This document shows positions 37,841-49,860 of a DNA stretch of 64,000 bases, one piece after another (position 1 is the stretch's first letter; every line of letters begins with the position of its first letter). The stretch lies in NCBI GenBank assembly GCA_001970855.1, contig LSSN01000808.1, forward strand, positions 1 to 64,000, read 5' to 3'. Source of the DNA: Smittium culicis. Its lineage: Eukaryota > Kickxellomycota > Harpellomycetes > Harpellales > Legeriomycetaceae. The notes beneath the pieces were generated by a model. That model was not told the origin of the DNA, searched no databases, and saw only the letters and a list, made by a program, of their open reading frames with translations. Position numbers and translations under genes: made by a program.

Positions 37841-38279
37841 AGAATGGTCCAAAAGAGGGAGAAAGAAAAAAAGTATATTGAGCGATTGAGGGAGGAGGAA
37901 TTCAATATGAGGTTTTCAATGATATTTTATCTGTAAAGGAGGAAATATTAGAAATTAAATAAGAATTGAAATTGAGCGGTGACGATTATTGGACCAATTA
38001 ATAAAATAAAATGTGAGGCTCTGAGCATACAGAGCACTTTGATGAAGTTTTATTTTATTGGCTTGGATTTTATTAGCTACTTATATTATTGGTGGAGGTA
38101 TAAAGCGATTCGTACTTTATATTTACTCATTTAATTATGAAACTATTATTTGCTAAACGAAAGAAATGATTTTATTTATTGGCCATAATATTTTATGCGA
38201 ATTTTCACTGTAGCATTTTATACTATGAATGACACCTTTATAAAGAAATTCCCAAATTGAGAATATTAACACTTTCTCC

Positions 38280-38460
38280 GGCGTTAGATCATTTTTGACT
38301 GCCAAACATAGTCAACTGGTACGGTGAAAATATAATAATCTCTAGGCCTTAAAAGCTATTGATAAATAGTAAAATATCAGCAAATAAATAATTTACTTAT
38401 AAATCACTGGCGAATCATTAAATTCAATTATTTATTGAGTGCTGGACGGGAAAGGATTAA
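38280..38460 (+). repeat. Dispersed repeat family 1, copy G
   Basis: A well-preserved copy. It has the 5' block atttttgactgccaaacata then gtcaac, the inner block ataaatcactggcgaatcat, and the 3' block gtgctggacgggaaaggatt. It ends about 125 bp before the gypsy 5' LTR. Confidence 0.65.
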
Positions 38461-38584
38461 AATTTGTTTTAAACCAACCAATCATATTTTCATAAAAAAT
38501 TTATTAATAAAATATCAAATCAAAAAAAATAAAAAATCACCCAACTGAAAAAACTACCAAAAAATGTACAGTCTCTCTCTCTAC

Positions 38585-39127
38585 TGTCTTAGAAAATAAA
38601 ACATTAGCGATAATGGGCGAATTTTTCTCCTTGTGGTTTTACAACCTTATTTCTCCCGATGCAAAACTAGACTATTACTATTATCACAATTTAATAATTT
38701 TTGTTTTATAATTTATTTCTTTATTTTTTCATCATATGATCCTATTTCGCAAGGATAATATGATTATACTTGACAAGACACCATTAAAGAATCGTTTTCT
38801 CATGTACCATATGACTTGTGGGGAAAAAATTCATATGATACTAATACTAAGCGTGAAAAATTGATCTTGTAAAAGCACGAATGAAGCTGAAATAAGATAG
38901 ATAGAAAAGCTTATAAATAGCTACAGCTTTAGTAGAAAAGAGCAGGGATGGGATCTTTTTAGATTAAAGATTAATCGCACTAATAAATCACTATTAATAG
39001 AGATTTTATTAAATTATTACACATTATATTTTACATTATAAGCAAAGAAAAAGGAATTAACTTTAGGTTAATCAAGTTGACCTGTTATCAAACTAGGAAT
39101 AACGTAAATATAAATTAATATACGACA
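38585..39127 (+). repeat. 5' LTR of the gypsy element
   Basis: 543 bp, TGTC...GACA. It aligns without gaps to the 3' LTR over its full length. The differences cluster in the first 75 bp and at the last 20 bp. Confidence 0.95.
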
Positions 39128-39131
39128 AAAG

Positions 39132-39144
39132 TGGCGCTCCCACC
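39132..39144 (+). other. Primer binding site
   Basis: tggcgctcccacc begins four bases after the LTR. The TGG start matches the CCA end of a tRNA primer; which tRNA is not determined. Confidence 0.65.
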
Positions 39145-39483
39145 TAGGCATATTAATAAATACCATTTGCCTAAAATTTTAATATAAGTATAGAAAGTTC
39201 AAGTATAGAGGCCAGAGGAGAAGCTAAAAGCCCTAACAGACATGTTAGATTTCTTGGACCAGAATTTTTTACTGATGCAAAAGAAGAAGAATCTGATGTA
39301 TGGATAAGACGCTATGAGCTGTATGCAAGGAAAAGTAACTGTAATGACGTCGAAAAAAGAGATTTCATGGAATTTTACTTGGTTTTAAAAGCGTTGAGAT
39401 AGTTTGAGAGAGTATAAAATACCACAAAAAACTGGGTAAACTTGAAGGTAGAATTTGAAAAAAAAAATTTATTGAAAAGAAAT

Positions 39484-39925
39484 TATCATGAGTGGAACTT
39501 TCTAGAATTTCTAGAATGTTCTGGAATATTCAGATATCATCAGCAGCAATGTTCTATAATGTTAGGAAACATTCTAGAACATTTCCGAAATTTCTTGTCG
39601 ATTTTTAATTTTTCTTACGTAATAATTTTACATGTTCATATTTTTAACATCGATAATGACTTATTTTGATTACTAATCAAGTTTGATTAGTAACCAAACA
39701 GTTATTTTTCTATAGCTTTCTTTTTAGTCTATTCTGTAGTTTTTCTTTGAAGTTTATGACCTAAAACAAAGCAACGTAAAAAGTATAAAAATGTTACGTT
39801 TTTCCCGTCTCGGATTCGACATCTAGTATCTTGTATACTTTCTAATAGTAATAAATAAATATTTTTATAGTAAATATAACTTTTGACTTCACTTGCCTTG
39901 CACACTTGTAACCCATGTCTTGACA
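39484..39925 (+). mobile_element. LTR-like insertion (possible solo LTR) carrying heat-shock elements
   Basis: About 440 bp of non-gag sequence splits the gag frame. It contains two dense heat-shock-element arrays (39500-39531 and 39566-39594), a TATA-like box gtataaaa at 39783-39790, and AT-rich sequence near the right end, the layout of an LTR promoter. A possible 5-bp duplication gaaat occurs at 39479-39483 and 39926-39930. However, the implied ends lack a clean TG...CA, so the borders are approximate and the family is unknown. Confidence 0.4.
39500..39594. promoter_or_regulatory. Two clusters of heat-shock elements (alternating nTTCn/nGAAn)
   Basis: 39500-39531 contains TTC, GAA, TTC, GAA, TTC, GAA, TTC in alternation with two-base spacing (one spacer is a single base). 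39566-39594 contains GAA, TTC, GAA, TTC, GAA, TTC with slightly looser spacing. Alternating inverted nGAAn units are the known binding sites of HSF trimers. The match is seen directly; activity is inferred. Confidence 0.6.
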
Positions 39926-40809
39926 GAAATAGGGATCAAGGCTTGGAAAGATTTACAAAAGGTTAGGCAAAAAGATGATGAAGACGTTGAAGACCTAGTC
40001 GATAGGCTTGAGAAACTATTTAGAAGAGTAAAGTTGATGGATGAAAAAGTTAAATTAAGTTGCCTATTGAACTCTATTAACCCAAAATATCAAAGAATTA
40101 TGTTGAAAAATAGAATTAAAACTTACAGTATGGCTATAGCTAACGCTTGTGAAGAGGAACAGCTGGTTAAAGCATGTGAATTCGACTCAGAAAACCCTAA
40201 AACGTTATTAAATAATTCAATTCAAATTAAAAAGAATTTTATTTGTAGCGATGATAATGAGAGCGATATTTACGAATCTCTAGTAAAAAGATTCGATCAG
40301 CTTAATTTAAATTTTTTAAAGCTTGCAAACAGCAAAAATAATGTTACAAGCCAAAAAAGCACTTACATAAACCATGATAGAGAGCACTTGCGAAGAATCG
40401 GAGCTTGCTTTTACTGTAAGGAAATTTGAAATAGTAGCAAAGACTGAAATAAAGGATACTGAAATCAATGTCGTAATCTAACCGAGGAACCAGATAAGAA
40501 AGTTGAGGCGAGTAATTAAAAAAGTTTTGGTTCCATGTAAGTTGAAAAAAATAAAGAAGAAACGTTTTCTTATGATTTGTAATCGCATAGTAAATGCAAA
40601 TTTGAAATCATCGATCGTGAAAGCGTTTTGGAAGAGGTATAAGTATTGTGTTTAAGTAATAAGGTTGAAAAGCAAATAAATACAGCCGAAAAAGAAAGGT
40701 AGAGGATGATAAAATACAAGCTCAAGAAATCTACTCAAATAAAAAGATTTCAAAGTTAGAAAATACTAATCCCAAAATTTTCAATAGCTTAAGTGACCAA
40801 TCAAAAAAC

Positions 40810-43800
40810 ATGTTTTTAAAGTCTAATTCTAATCATAGCCAATTGGAGAAAAATAGCTTCTTGAAAGATTATCAAGAGAATAAATCGGACACCCCAAAAG
40901 CAAATGCGATTTTGAGAAATAAAAATAAACTAAAAATTAATACGAATACGCCACGATACTCTGTAAAATACGAACTCTCCGATTTCAAAGCGAAAATTTC
41001 CACAGCTCAGTTAGTACAGCTTTCTCCAGAAATTCGAACAGAGCTCACACAGCTGCTCAAGAAATGCGAAATCGCAAAGGAAGTAAATTCAATCAAAAAA
41101 GATTCAACTACAAATTTTAAGTCAATTGTAAAGATTTTTGATAAAAATTATTCGGCCATAATTGATACAGAAGCTGCGTGTAGTTTCATATCCGAAGCGT
41201 TAATGAAGTGAATCGGGATGGAAGTCAAATCTAAAACAAGCCAAATGATAGTCACATCTGATGGAAAAAAGCATTATAATATGGGTATAATAAAAGAAAT
41301 TCCAATTTCAATAGCCAATATTAACTTCAATTCCGACCTTCTAGTAATGAAAAGCTGCAAAAAACATTATTCCTAGAAACTGATTGGCTCAAGACACGTA
41401 ATGCTGTTATTGACATTAGACACGAAGAACTATTTCTGCCCTTGGAAGATCATGATGTAGCCCTATTTTTGTCAACTATAAAAAATAGAGATTTGTTGAA
41501 TGGTATAGTTGAAAATGACGAAAATGAAGTTTTTAAATTGGAAAACTTGTTTCGGTAGTAAATGAAGATTTTAGCAAGATTTCAATGGATCCTGAAATTT
41601 TAGAATTAGTAAATAAAAATAGCGACTCTTTTGCTATAGAATATTCAGAATTCGGTGGTACAAGCCTTATAGAACACGAGATAAACACCAGAAGTAATGA
41701 CACTATAAAAATAAGACCGTATAGAATTCCCCAAGCCCTAAAAGAAAAATCTAGGGAGGAAATCAAGCTAATGAAAGATAGAAAAATCATCAAACCATGT
41801 ACTTCAGATTGGTGTTCTCCTGTTGTAGTAGTGTTAAAAAAGTATGAAAGTCTTCGAATCTGCTCAGACTACAGGAAATTAAATTCAGCCACGAAAAACG
41901 ACAACTATCAATTACCGCTTATTGATGATATATTTGACGCATTGGCAGGAGCAGAGATATATAGCTCGCTCGACGCATTGAGTGGATTCTGGCAGGTAAA
42001 AATCAACCCAGAAAACACAGAAAAAACAGGTTTTGCTCTACCTAGCGAAGGATTATGTTGTTGCAATGTAATACCTTTTGGTCTATGTAACTCTCCAGCC
42101 ACATTCCAGAATCTGATAGAACGAGTATTGAAACCTGTTCTTTCGGTTAAATTAGTAGTGTTCATTTATGATATAATAGTGTTTTCAAAATCTAGATCGC
42201 GGCATATTAATGATTTGGACGAAGTATTAAAGCTACTGAAGAAAGTAAAATATAAAATTAAATAAGAAATGTTTTTTGGGAGAAAAGAAACAAAATATCT
42301 TGGGAATACAATCTCAAAGAATGGTAAAAGACGAACGAAACTAAAATAAATTCCATAAAAAAGCTTCCAAATCCAAAAAATATTAAAGAAGTTCAAAGCT
42401 TTTTAGGTACCACTGGGTATTATAGAAAATTTGTAAAGAATTACTCTATCTTAGCAAAACTATTGACAGATTTATTGAGGAAGAATGTAAAATGGAGTTG
42501 GGCCAAAGAGTGCTCTAATGCTACAAATAACTTAAAAAAGTCTTAAAGTATTTCCCAATCTTAACTTATCCTAAATGGGACTTTACATTTATTTTTACTA
42601 CTGATGCGTCAGGTAATTGAATAGGGGCTATTCAGCCAGAAAATTGACGGAAAAGAACATCCCATATCCTTTGCTAGCCGAACACTAACTAGACCAGAAA
42701 ATAATTATGCTGCAACGCATTTGGAAGGTTTATGGGTTATCTGGGTGGGAGGTTAAGCATTCTCGAAATTACCTGTGGGGAAAACCATTTACTATTATTA
42801 CAGACGACTCTGCGTTGAAAAAGATATTCGATTCTAAGGAGAAATCTGGAAGATTAGCGAGATAGGTAATGCTATTAAGAGAATACGATTATAAATTAGA
42901 TCACAGAAAAGGGATATTCAACCCTGCTGATAGTTTGTCTAGAATTTTTAACCAGGATAAATTCGCTGGTGAGGGTAGTAAGAAAGATGATTATTATCAA
43001 GAAAATGCTCTTTTCTCTATAGAAGTCAGTGCTTATAGAGATATAATCAATTTTTTGAAGAATAAAACATGCCCAATAGGAGCTGATGACTCATTCAAAA
43101 AAAAGATAAGGAATCAGTCAAACAGATATAAGTTGGAAAATGAAAAGCTGTATAGATTTTCCAAGAAATATGGTCTTAGAGAAGTACTAAATGAAGAAAA
43201 CTCGATGAAAAAAATTAAAATTTTGCACAGTCAAGATAACTTTGGAGTCAATAATACATGGAATAAAGTGGTAAAAAAAATATTCGGGTATGGGGTTGTT
43301 TCAAATAACTCAACATGTTGTAAATTTTTGCAAAATAAATCAACACTATAAGGGGAAAAAGTTTAGAAGAAATAATATGTTTCCTATAGTTTCAAACAAA
43401 CCTTTTGGCATTATATGAATAGATGCTATAGGCCCAATTAGCCCCATATCTAAAAATGGAAATCGTTACATACTTACTGCTATAGAATATATGACGTCGT
43501 AATGAATTATAGAATTACAAAAGTAATAATAACTGACAGGGGATCTAATTTTGTTAGCGACGTTGCTGTAGATTTCTACAAATTTTTAGGAATAGAACAC
43601 CACCCTACTACTGCGTATCGCCTCCAATCTAATGGCCAAGTAGAGAGTTTTAATCAAAGCTTGAAAAATACCCTATCTAAGATATGTTTTAATGATAAAG
43701 AGAATTGGGATATGTATTTGTGGAAAGCAATATTAAGGATTCGCACAATGAAGCATAGGATAACAAAACCAATTCCAACAGAAATGTTTTATGGGTTCAA

Positions 43801-44260
43801 TTTAATTACTCCAGCCGACTGGAACCAAGTTTCAACGAATGAAAATTTAAACGAAGCTATAGAAGAGAGAATTAAATATGCTATGAAAAACATTCCAAAT
43901 ATCCGACAGTTAGCTTTAAACAGAACATTAAAGACCAAAAATTACGAAAATTCGAGAAATGATAAAAAGGTTATTTCTTACAGCTTTAACTTAGAGGATA
44001 AAGTTCTTAAATACGTGGATGTTCCAAAATCAAAATTCGACGCATTATGGGAAGGCCCCATACACAGTTGTATGAATTTTAACAAAAGGCTCATATTTAA
44101 TAAAAGATGATGCAGGAAATATGGACATTATTAGCCGAGAAAAGTTAAAGTCTTATAACGTGATTAGAAATTTAGTCCCAGAAGCAAGGTCGAAAATTCT
44201 TAGGCCTACGCTCAAATATTTTAGAAAAGCAAGAAATTTTGAACGGGGCGTTCAAACATA
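40810..44260 (+). pseudogene. pol remnant of the gypsy element (PR-RT-RNaseH-IN)
   Basis: Protease-like frame near 41140-41340: the active-site triplet is DTE (IIDTEAACSF) instead of DTG. RT spans 41585-42265, with RICSDYRKLNS and DALSGFWQVK; the catalytic box reads FIYDIIVFS, so the first Asp of the usual DD pair is replaced by Tyr. The connection domain (FLGTTGYYRKFV) follows near 42400, and a broken RNase H (TTDASG) near 42600. Integrase fragments occupy 43100-44110: DAIGPIS, ITDRGSNFVSD and QSNGQVESFNQSL supply the D, D and E positions. Multiple stops and frameshifts separate these pieces, so no functional polyprotein is possible. Confidence 0.85.
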
Positions 44261-44273
44261 AAAGGGGGGGGGG
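44260..44273 (+). other. Polypurine tract
   Basis: aaaa followed by ten G, two bases before the 3' LTR. This is the expected plus-strand priming site of an LTR element. Confidence 0.8.
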
Positions 44274-44275
44274 TC

Positions 44276-44818
44276 TGTCGTATAAAATAAAACATCAGCG
44301 GTAATGGGCGAATTTTTCTTCTTGTGTTTTTACAGCCTTCTTTCTCCCGATGCAAAACTAGACTATTACTATTATCACAATTTAATAATTTTTGTTTTAT
44401 AATTTATTTCTTTATTTTTTCATCATATGATCCTATTTCGCAAGGATAATATGATTATACTTGACAAGAAACCATTAAAGAATCGTTTTCTCATGTACCA
44501 TATGACTTGTGGGAAAAAAATTCATATGATACTAATACTAAGCGTGAAAAATTGATCTTGTAAAAGTACGAATGAAGCTGAAATAAGATAGATACAAAAG
44601 CTTATAAATAGCTACAGCTTTAGTAGAAAAGAGCAGGGATGGGATCTTTTTAGATTAAAGATTAATCGCACTAATAAATCACTATTAATAGAGATTTTAT
44701 TAAATTATTACACATTATATTTTACATTATAAGCAAAGAAAAAGGAATTAACTTTAGGTTAATCAAGTTGACCTGTTATCAAACTAGGAATAACGTAAAT
44801 ATTAATTTATATAAGACA
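44276..44818 (+). repeat. 3' LTR of the gypsy element
   Basis: 543 bp, starting tgtcg and ending aagaca. It is collinear with the 5' LTR. Confidence 0.95.
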
Positions 44819-47800
44819 CTAAAAAGTGGTAAAAAAGAGTAAATCTACCAACAAGAAAATTTTAAAGCTTTAAAGTATATTTTTCAAAAACGATATATGA
44901 AATTGAAACTCTAAATAGTAGTATCCGTAAGGAAAAAATTCCAGCTTCGACTAACGTAATTAGTTCATAAGTTAAACCCCCTGATACTAGTTAAAAGATT
45001 ATTAATATTTTACCCTGGTATCGCTATTTAAAGCGACAAATTGAAACGATCCTGTACAAAGGAAAATGTCACTTCTTAGTAGAACTGCCTTAAAATAAGC
45101 ACTAAATATAAGCGAATTGACAAAAATAGTGATGAGTTCGTGATAAATATAATAACTCAATTTGGAGACATCCAACCGTGCTTAGAAATTGAAAACCGTA
45201 AAAAAATTCATGAGCAATATAGAACTCGAAACTGCAAAAAAAAATTGAAATTTTAAATACTACAGAATTATCAGAGAAATTTAAAAGTATGAATATACCA
45301 TAATTTAATGACATATGTTTATGAAAAATAGCCTAAAAAAATATGACGAGATTTCAAAAATAAGGGATTTCTTGATATTAATACCCTAAAATTCAAAAAT
45401 ATTAATGTTTTCCCATAAAAAAGTGTCAAAATAAACTTTAAAACCAAAAACGATAATCATATCCTCTCCCCATTAGAGATAATGATTGTATAAGTTTTAT
45501 TACTTTGGAAAAGAGCTAAAAATGTCAGCACTTACTAAAACAAGCCGAATACTGAAAATATCAGTGTGAAGACTTGAAAAACAAAAAAGAAAAAGAAATA
45601 GATCACCAGTTCAAAAAAAATCTAAAAAAAAATTATTCATGGAATAAGTATAGAAAATATAAAGAATAGTGAGAATTAATACTATTCAAGTACTGTTAAA
45701 TGGGAGAAAGGCAGTTTTCAAGACAGAAATATTTTATCTTAGTGAGATAATTTAAAATATGCATGAAACTATCCAAGAACAAACCCAGAACCTAATATTG
45801 AGATTATCAAAATTGATAAAAAATCGCAAAGAGTAAAAAATAATTATATATAAAATATCGAAAAAATTTTATCACATTAATGAAATTTTTCTGGTTCAGA
45901 GAATATTACAATGACAAAGGGAAATTTCTACTAAGCTCAGATCTAAAAATAAATGAAAAATATAAATTAATAATAGTCGCGTTAGATATATATTCAATAA
46001 AATTCAAAAAATAATCAAATAAATATTATAACTCAATGGCTATAAACAAAGAATTTCGTAAAATAATCATCCTTATCGATGCAGTATGACAAGAAGCCTC
46101 TTCAAAACATTTTCTTACAAAAATATAGGTCGTGAAAAAAATAATACATCAAAGAAAAAATGTTTTTTTAGAGATATAAATGATGATATACTAAGTTTAG
46201 ATTTTAATTTTTATAATCAAAAAAAAACCCCCCCAAAAAAATCAAAAAAAAAATACATAATATTTAAACATTCAACGTGAAAGGTATAACTAAAAAAAAA
46301 AAGATCAGAATTTTTACATACTTAAAAATTTTTGACAAATCGAATATATTCTACTTACAAGAATAATATATAAAAAAAGAACGTGGTTTTTTTATCCAAT
46401 TACTGGAACGATAAAGTATTATGGCCAAAAGTACTGCTATTATTATTAATAGAGATAATCATAATATTAATTTCTTTGAAGGAAACATTATCATCACCGC
46501 AATTAAAAAAAGAAAAAATAAATTAGTGAATTTATGCCTAAAAAATAATAAAAAATAATAAATGAAATTATTAGAATTTATTGCAGAAAATATAATATCC
46601 AATTGAAATAAAGGCGAGAACTAATAATAATGGGTGACATAAATATGTTTGAAAACGAAAAACGGGATAGAACCCCTCAAAAAATAAATAAAAAAAAGAG
46701 AAGAGAAAAATATTGGGAAATTAATAAGAACTCTCGGCCTAAAAATCTTTAAAAGCGAACTAAAAAAATGATCAATAGTTACATTGACATAAAGGGATTA
46801 TTTGACCATAAATGTATCAAATTCAAAAAAAATATTCACAAAATCCAAAAAAAAAAGTATTAAAAATTCGAAAATAAACTCTATTACCGGAAAATAGTCA
46901 TATCTTATCTAAAATAACAAAAATAAAAACAAAAATTATACAACGCTTAATCATTGAAAGGGTATATAGAACATATGTAAAAGATTATACAAAAAATACG
47001 GTAAACTTCACTCAAAAAATAAAGCAATAGAATCATTGGAAGAGACAAATAAAATATGTATCAATGTTCATAAGGATGATAAGAATAATGAAAAAAATAT
47101 AATTTTATACAATAAATTTCTAAAAACCAATCAAAAAATATTTTGGTAAAAAAAGAAAGGACAACTAAATCAAATGATTATAATAACTCGATCTAATTTC
47201 TGAGAATAATGAATGTTCAAACAGGTACTTTTTTTGGATTACTAAAAACAATGAAAGAAAGAAAGAAAGAAATAGACCAATTTGTCGATGAATATTTTAA
47301 ATTGAAAGATAATAGAATAGAATTAAATTATATGCTATACATTTTAATCCAAAATATTTTCAAATAGAGAAATAAATCCTGATATACTATCGGCACTTTT
47401 GCAAAAAATCAATAAAAGATCAACAAAAACGGAGTCTAGAGAACTTTAAAAATATAATTATTATGACTAAATAATTAAATCAATAAACGATTCGCATAAC
47501 AATATATTTTCATACCCAGCTTCTATAATTTTTTATTTATATAAAAAACATAAAGAAATAATTGCATAACATTTAAAATAAAATTATAAACTTTTTCCTA
47601 AAATAAAAATGCGGAAAAACTTTATTTGTGGATCAAATATCAATATAATACCAAAAAAAATGCGAACTATTAAATTTAAACAATTAAAGTCTGATAGTTC
47701 TCTCAAATTAAGACGAATAAATATACATTAAAGTCCTTAACAAAAGATCGAAAATTTTGATTGGCGGTTTGATAAATAATAACCAGTCATATTCATTAAA

Positions 47801-49860
47801 ATTAGAAGCGAATTTGATAGTATACTATAGAAAAGCTTCTAAATTAAGAATCTCAAAATAGAGCCACATAAGACTCATGGTTACCTGATAATATTAGATC
47901 AGGAAAAGAACTATGTTAGGTTAAAATGGGACTATTTATTCAAATTTTTAGAAAATTTTGACTTCAGAAAATTATTTATTAATAGGGCCAGGTTTCTATA
48001 TTCCGACCCGAAAACTTCAACGAAAATAATGGGAGAACTAATTCACATATTAAAAATTAAATAGGACCTATGAAAGGGAGATCTATTATCCCTGCTTTTA
48101 TAGAATTTATAATAGGGTCAATATTGCTAAATATAAACAAGAAAATACAAGAAATTTCAATGATCAATGGTTACTACAAATTCTTGAATTATTCTGATGA
48201 TTTGGTAGTAGATATAAAAATAAAAATTATGAGGAAAAAATAAACGAAGCCTTGAAATTCCATTTATTCGCTTCAAGCGCTAAAATAAACGCTTGCAAAA
48301 CATCATATGTTAAAATAGGAATACCAAAAGATGAGTGGATAATAAAAAAAATCATCTCAGAAAACTATACCTTTAATTATTTTTGGGATTTTTTTTCTGC
48401 TCTAACGGAATTGAGACAAAAAAAGCTCAAGAATATATATATATAAATATAGATAATAAAATTGACAGTTGGAAAAGTAAAAAAATATCAAATAAGGGAA
48501 AATAATATTGGAAATGAGGTTTTTACTTTCAAAAATATGGTTCGCTGCTCAATTAGTTCCGTTTAAAAAAGAATTCTTATCTCTGGTTAAAAACAAAGTT
48601 ACAAACTTTATTTGGAGCATCAGAAAAGCGCAGATAAAGATAGACAGAATTGAATTGGATAATAAAACGGAGGCCTTGATCCGCTAAATGTCGAGGCACA
48701 ATCAATAAAAATCTTGATAGAATGGTATAACGGCCTGATTGGAGACAAAAAAAAAAAGCAGTTGGTGAGACTCAGTCTTAATATTTTTAAATTTTTAGCC
48801 AATAAATATTCTAAAAATGAAAATTCTATGGGTATACTGGTAGAAAAAAACGAAATTCAAAAACATTAACAAATTTCGGCGAGGGTGAAGAGAGGAAATA
48901 AAATTAACAAATAATATCTACGAAATATACGGCTAAGAAATATTTAACTGGCAATTCAAAAAAATCTTAACGCTTGGGTTAAAAAAATTACTCAACGTTA
49001 ATTATGCGATAAAAGAAAAATTCATTGATATTATTTTTTCTCAGAGAGTTCATCAAACATAATTTAAAAGTATACNNNNNNNNNNNNNNNNNNNNNNNNN
49101 NNNNNNNNNNNNNNNNNNNNNNNNNNNNNNNNNNNNNNNNNNNNNNNNNNNNNNNNNNNNNNNNNNNNNNNNNNNNNNNNNNNNNNNNNNNNNNNNNNNN
49201 NNNNNNNNNNNNNNNNNNNNNNNNNNNNNNNNNNNNNNNNNNNNNNNNNNNNNNNNNNNNNNNNNNNNNNNNNNNNNNNNNNNNNNNNNNNNNNNNNNNN
49301 NNNNNNNNNNNNNNNNNNNNCAAAGTTACAAACTTTATTTGGAGCATCAGAAAAGCGCAGATAAAGATAGACAGAATTGAATTGGATAATAAAACGGAGG
49401 CCTTGATCCGCTAAATGTCGAGGCACAATCAATAAAAATCTTGATAGAATGGTATAACGGCCTGATTGGAGACAAAAAAAAAAAGCAGTTGGTGAGACTC
49501 AGTCTTAATATTTTTAAATTTTTAGCCAATAAATATTCTAAAAATGAAAATTCTATGGGTATACTGGTAGAAAAAAACGAAATTCAAAAACATTAACAAA
49601 TTTCGGCGAGGGTGAAGAGAGGAAATAAAATTAACAAATAATATCTACGAAATATACGGCTAAGAAATATTTAACTGGCAATTCAAAAAAATCTTAACGC
49701 TTGGGTTAAAAAAATTACTCAACGTTAATTATGCGATAAAAGAAAAATTCATTGATATTATTTTTTCTCAGAGAGTTCATCAAACATAATTTAAAAGTAT
49801 ACTAAAAACTATTAAAAAATATTTAAAAAGTTAAAAAAATATTAAAAAAATAATTTTTCA
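44819..49860 (+). mobile_element. Decayed APE-type LINE (non-LTR retrotransposon)
   Basis: Many short frames on plus carry LINE landmarks in order. An endonuclease segment lies near 46430-46680 (LLLINRDNHNINFFEGN, then MGDINMF and RDRTP, the GDxN and DR-type APE motifs). RT follows near 47900-48300: GPMKGRSIIPAFIEF matches the usual QGDPLSP region, and YSDDLVV at 48190-48210 is the catalytic box. A post-RT segment lies near 48600-48730 (FIWSIRKAQIKI, then LDPLNVEAQSIKILIEWYN). Stops occur every few dozen codons. Base composition is very AT-rich even for the region, consistent with age or C-to-T mutation. The left end abuts the gypsy 3' LTR; the right end fades into an A-rich tract at about 49800-49860. 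Confidence 0.7.
48594..49802. repeat. Exact 482-bp direct duplication flanking a 245-base gap
   Basis: 48594-49075 and 49321-49802 are identical as far as I can compare them, and they abut the N run 49076-49320 exactly on both sides. This is the pattern of two overlapping contig ends that were scaffolded rather than merged. Confidence 0.85.

Larger units (their letters stand above)
39241..40500 (+). pseudogene. gag remnant of the gypsy element, split by an insertion
   Basis: The first part (39241-39480) reads FLGPEFFTDAKEEESDVW and continues with a Trp-rich capsid-like segment. The second part (about 39930-40429) continues IKAWKDLQKVRQKDDEDVED, the conserved late gag segment. The nucleocapsid begins CFYC and then breaks into stops, so the zinc knuckle is lost. 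Between the two parts lies a foreign AT-rich block with heat-shock elements. Confidence 0.7.
38585..44818 (+). mobile_element. Ty3/gypsy LTR retrotransposon, decayed
   Basis: It is bounded by two 543-bp LTRs (38585-39127 and 44276-44818), each starting TGTC and ending GACA. Internal order is PBS, gag, protease, reverse transcriptase, RNase H and integrase, then a polypurine tract, which is the Ty3/gypsy order. By hand count the LTRs differ at about 15 of 543 positions (about 97% identity). The body carries many stops and frameshifts. The flanks (ctac on the left, ctaa on the right) give at best an imperfect target duplication. A separate LTR-like insertion interrupts gag. Confidence 0.9.

Noticed and set aside
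37765..37905. Extension of CPSF30 to an upstream ATG giving a hydrophobic leader
   Set aside because: The extra residues come from the T/C-rich promoter and C10 tract. The start at 37764 matches the usual CPSF30 N-terminus.
48988..49432. Frames running through the N gap near 49.1-49.3 kb
   Set aside because: They exist only because N runs contain no stops; both flanks are LINE remnant.
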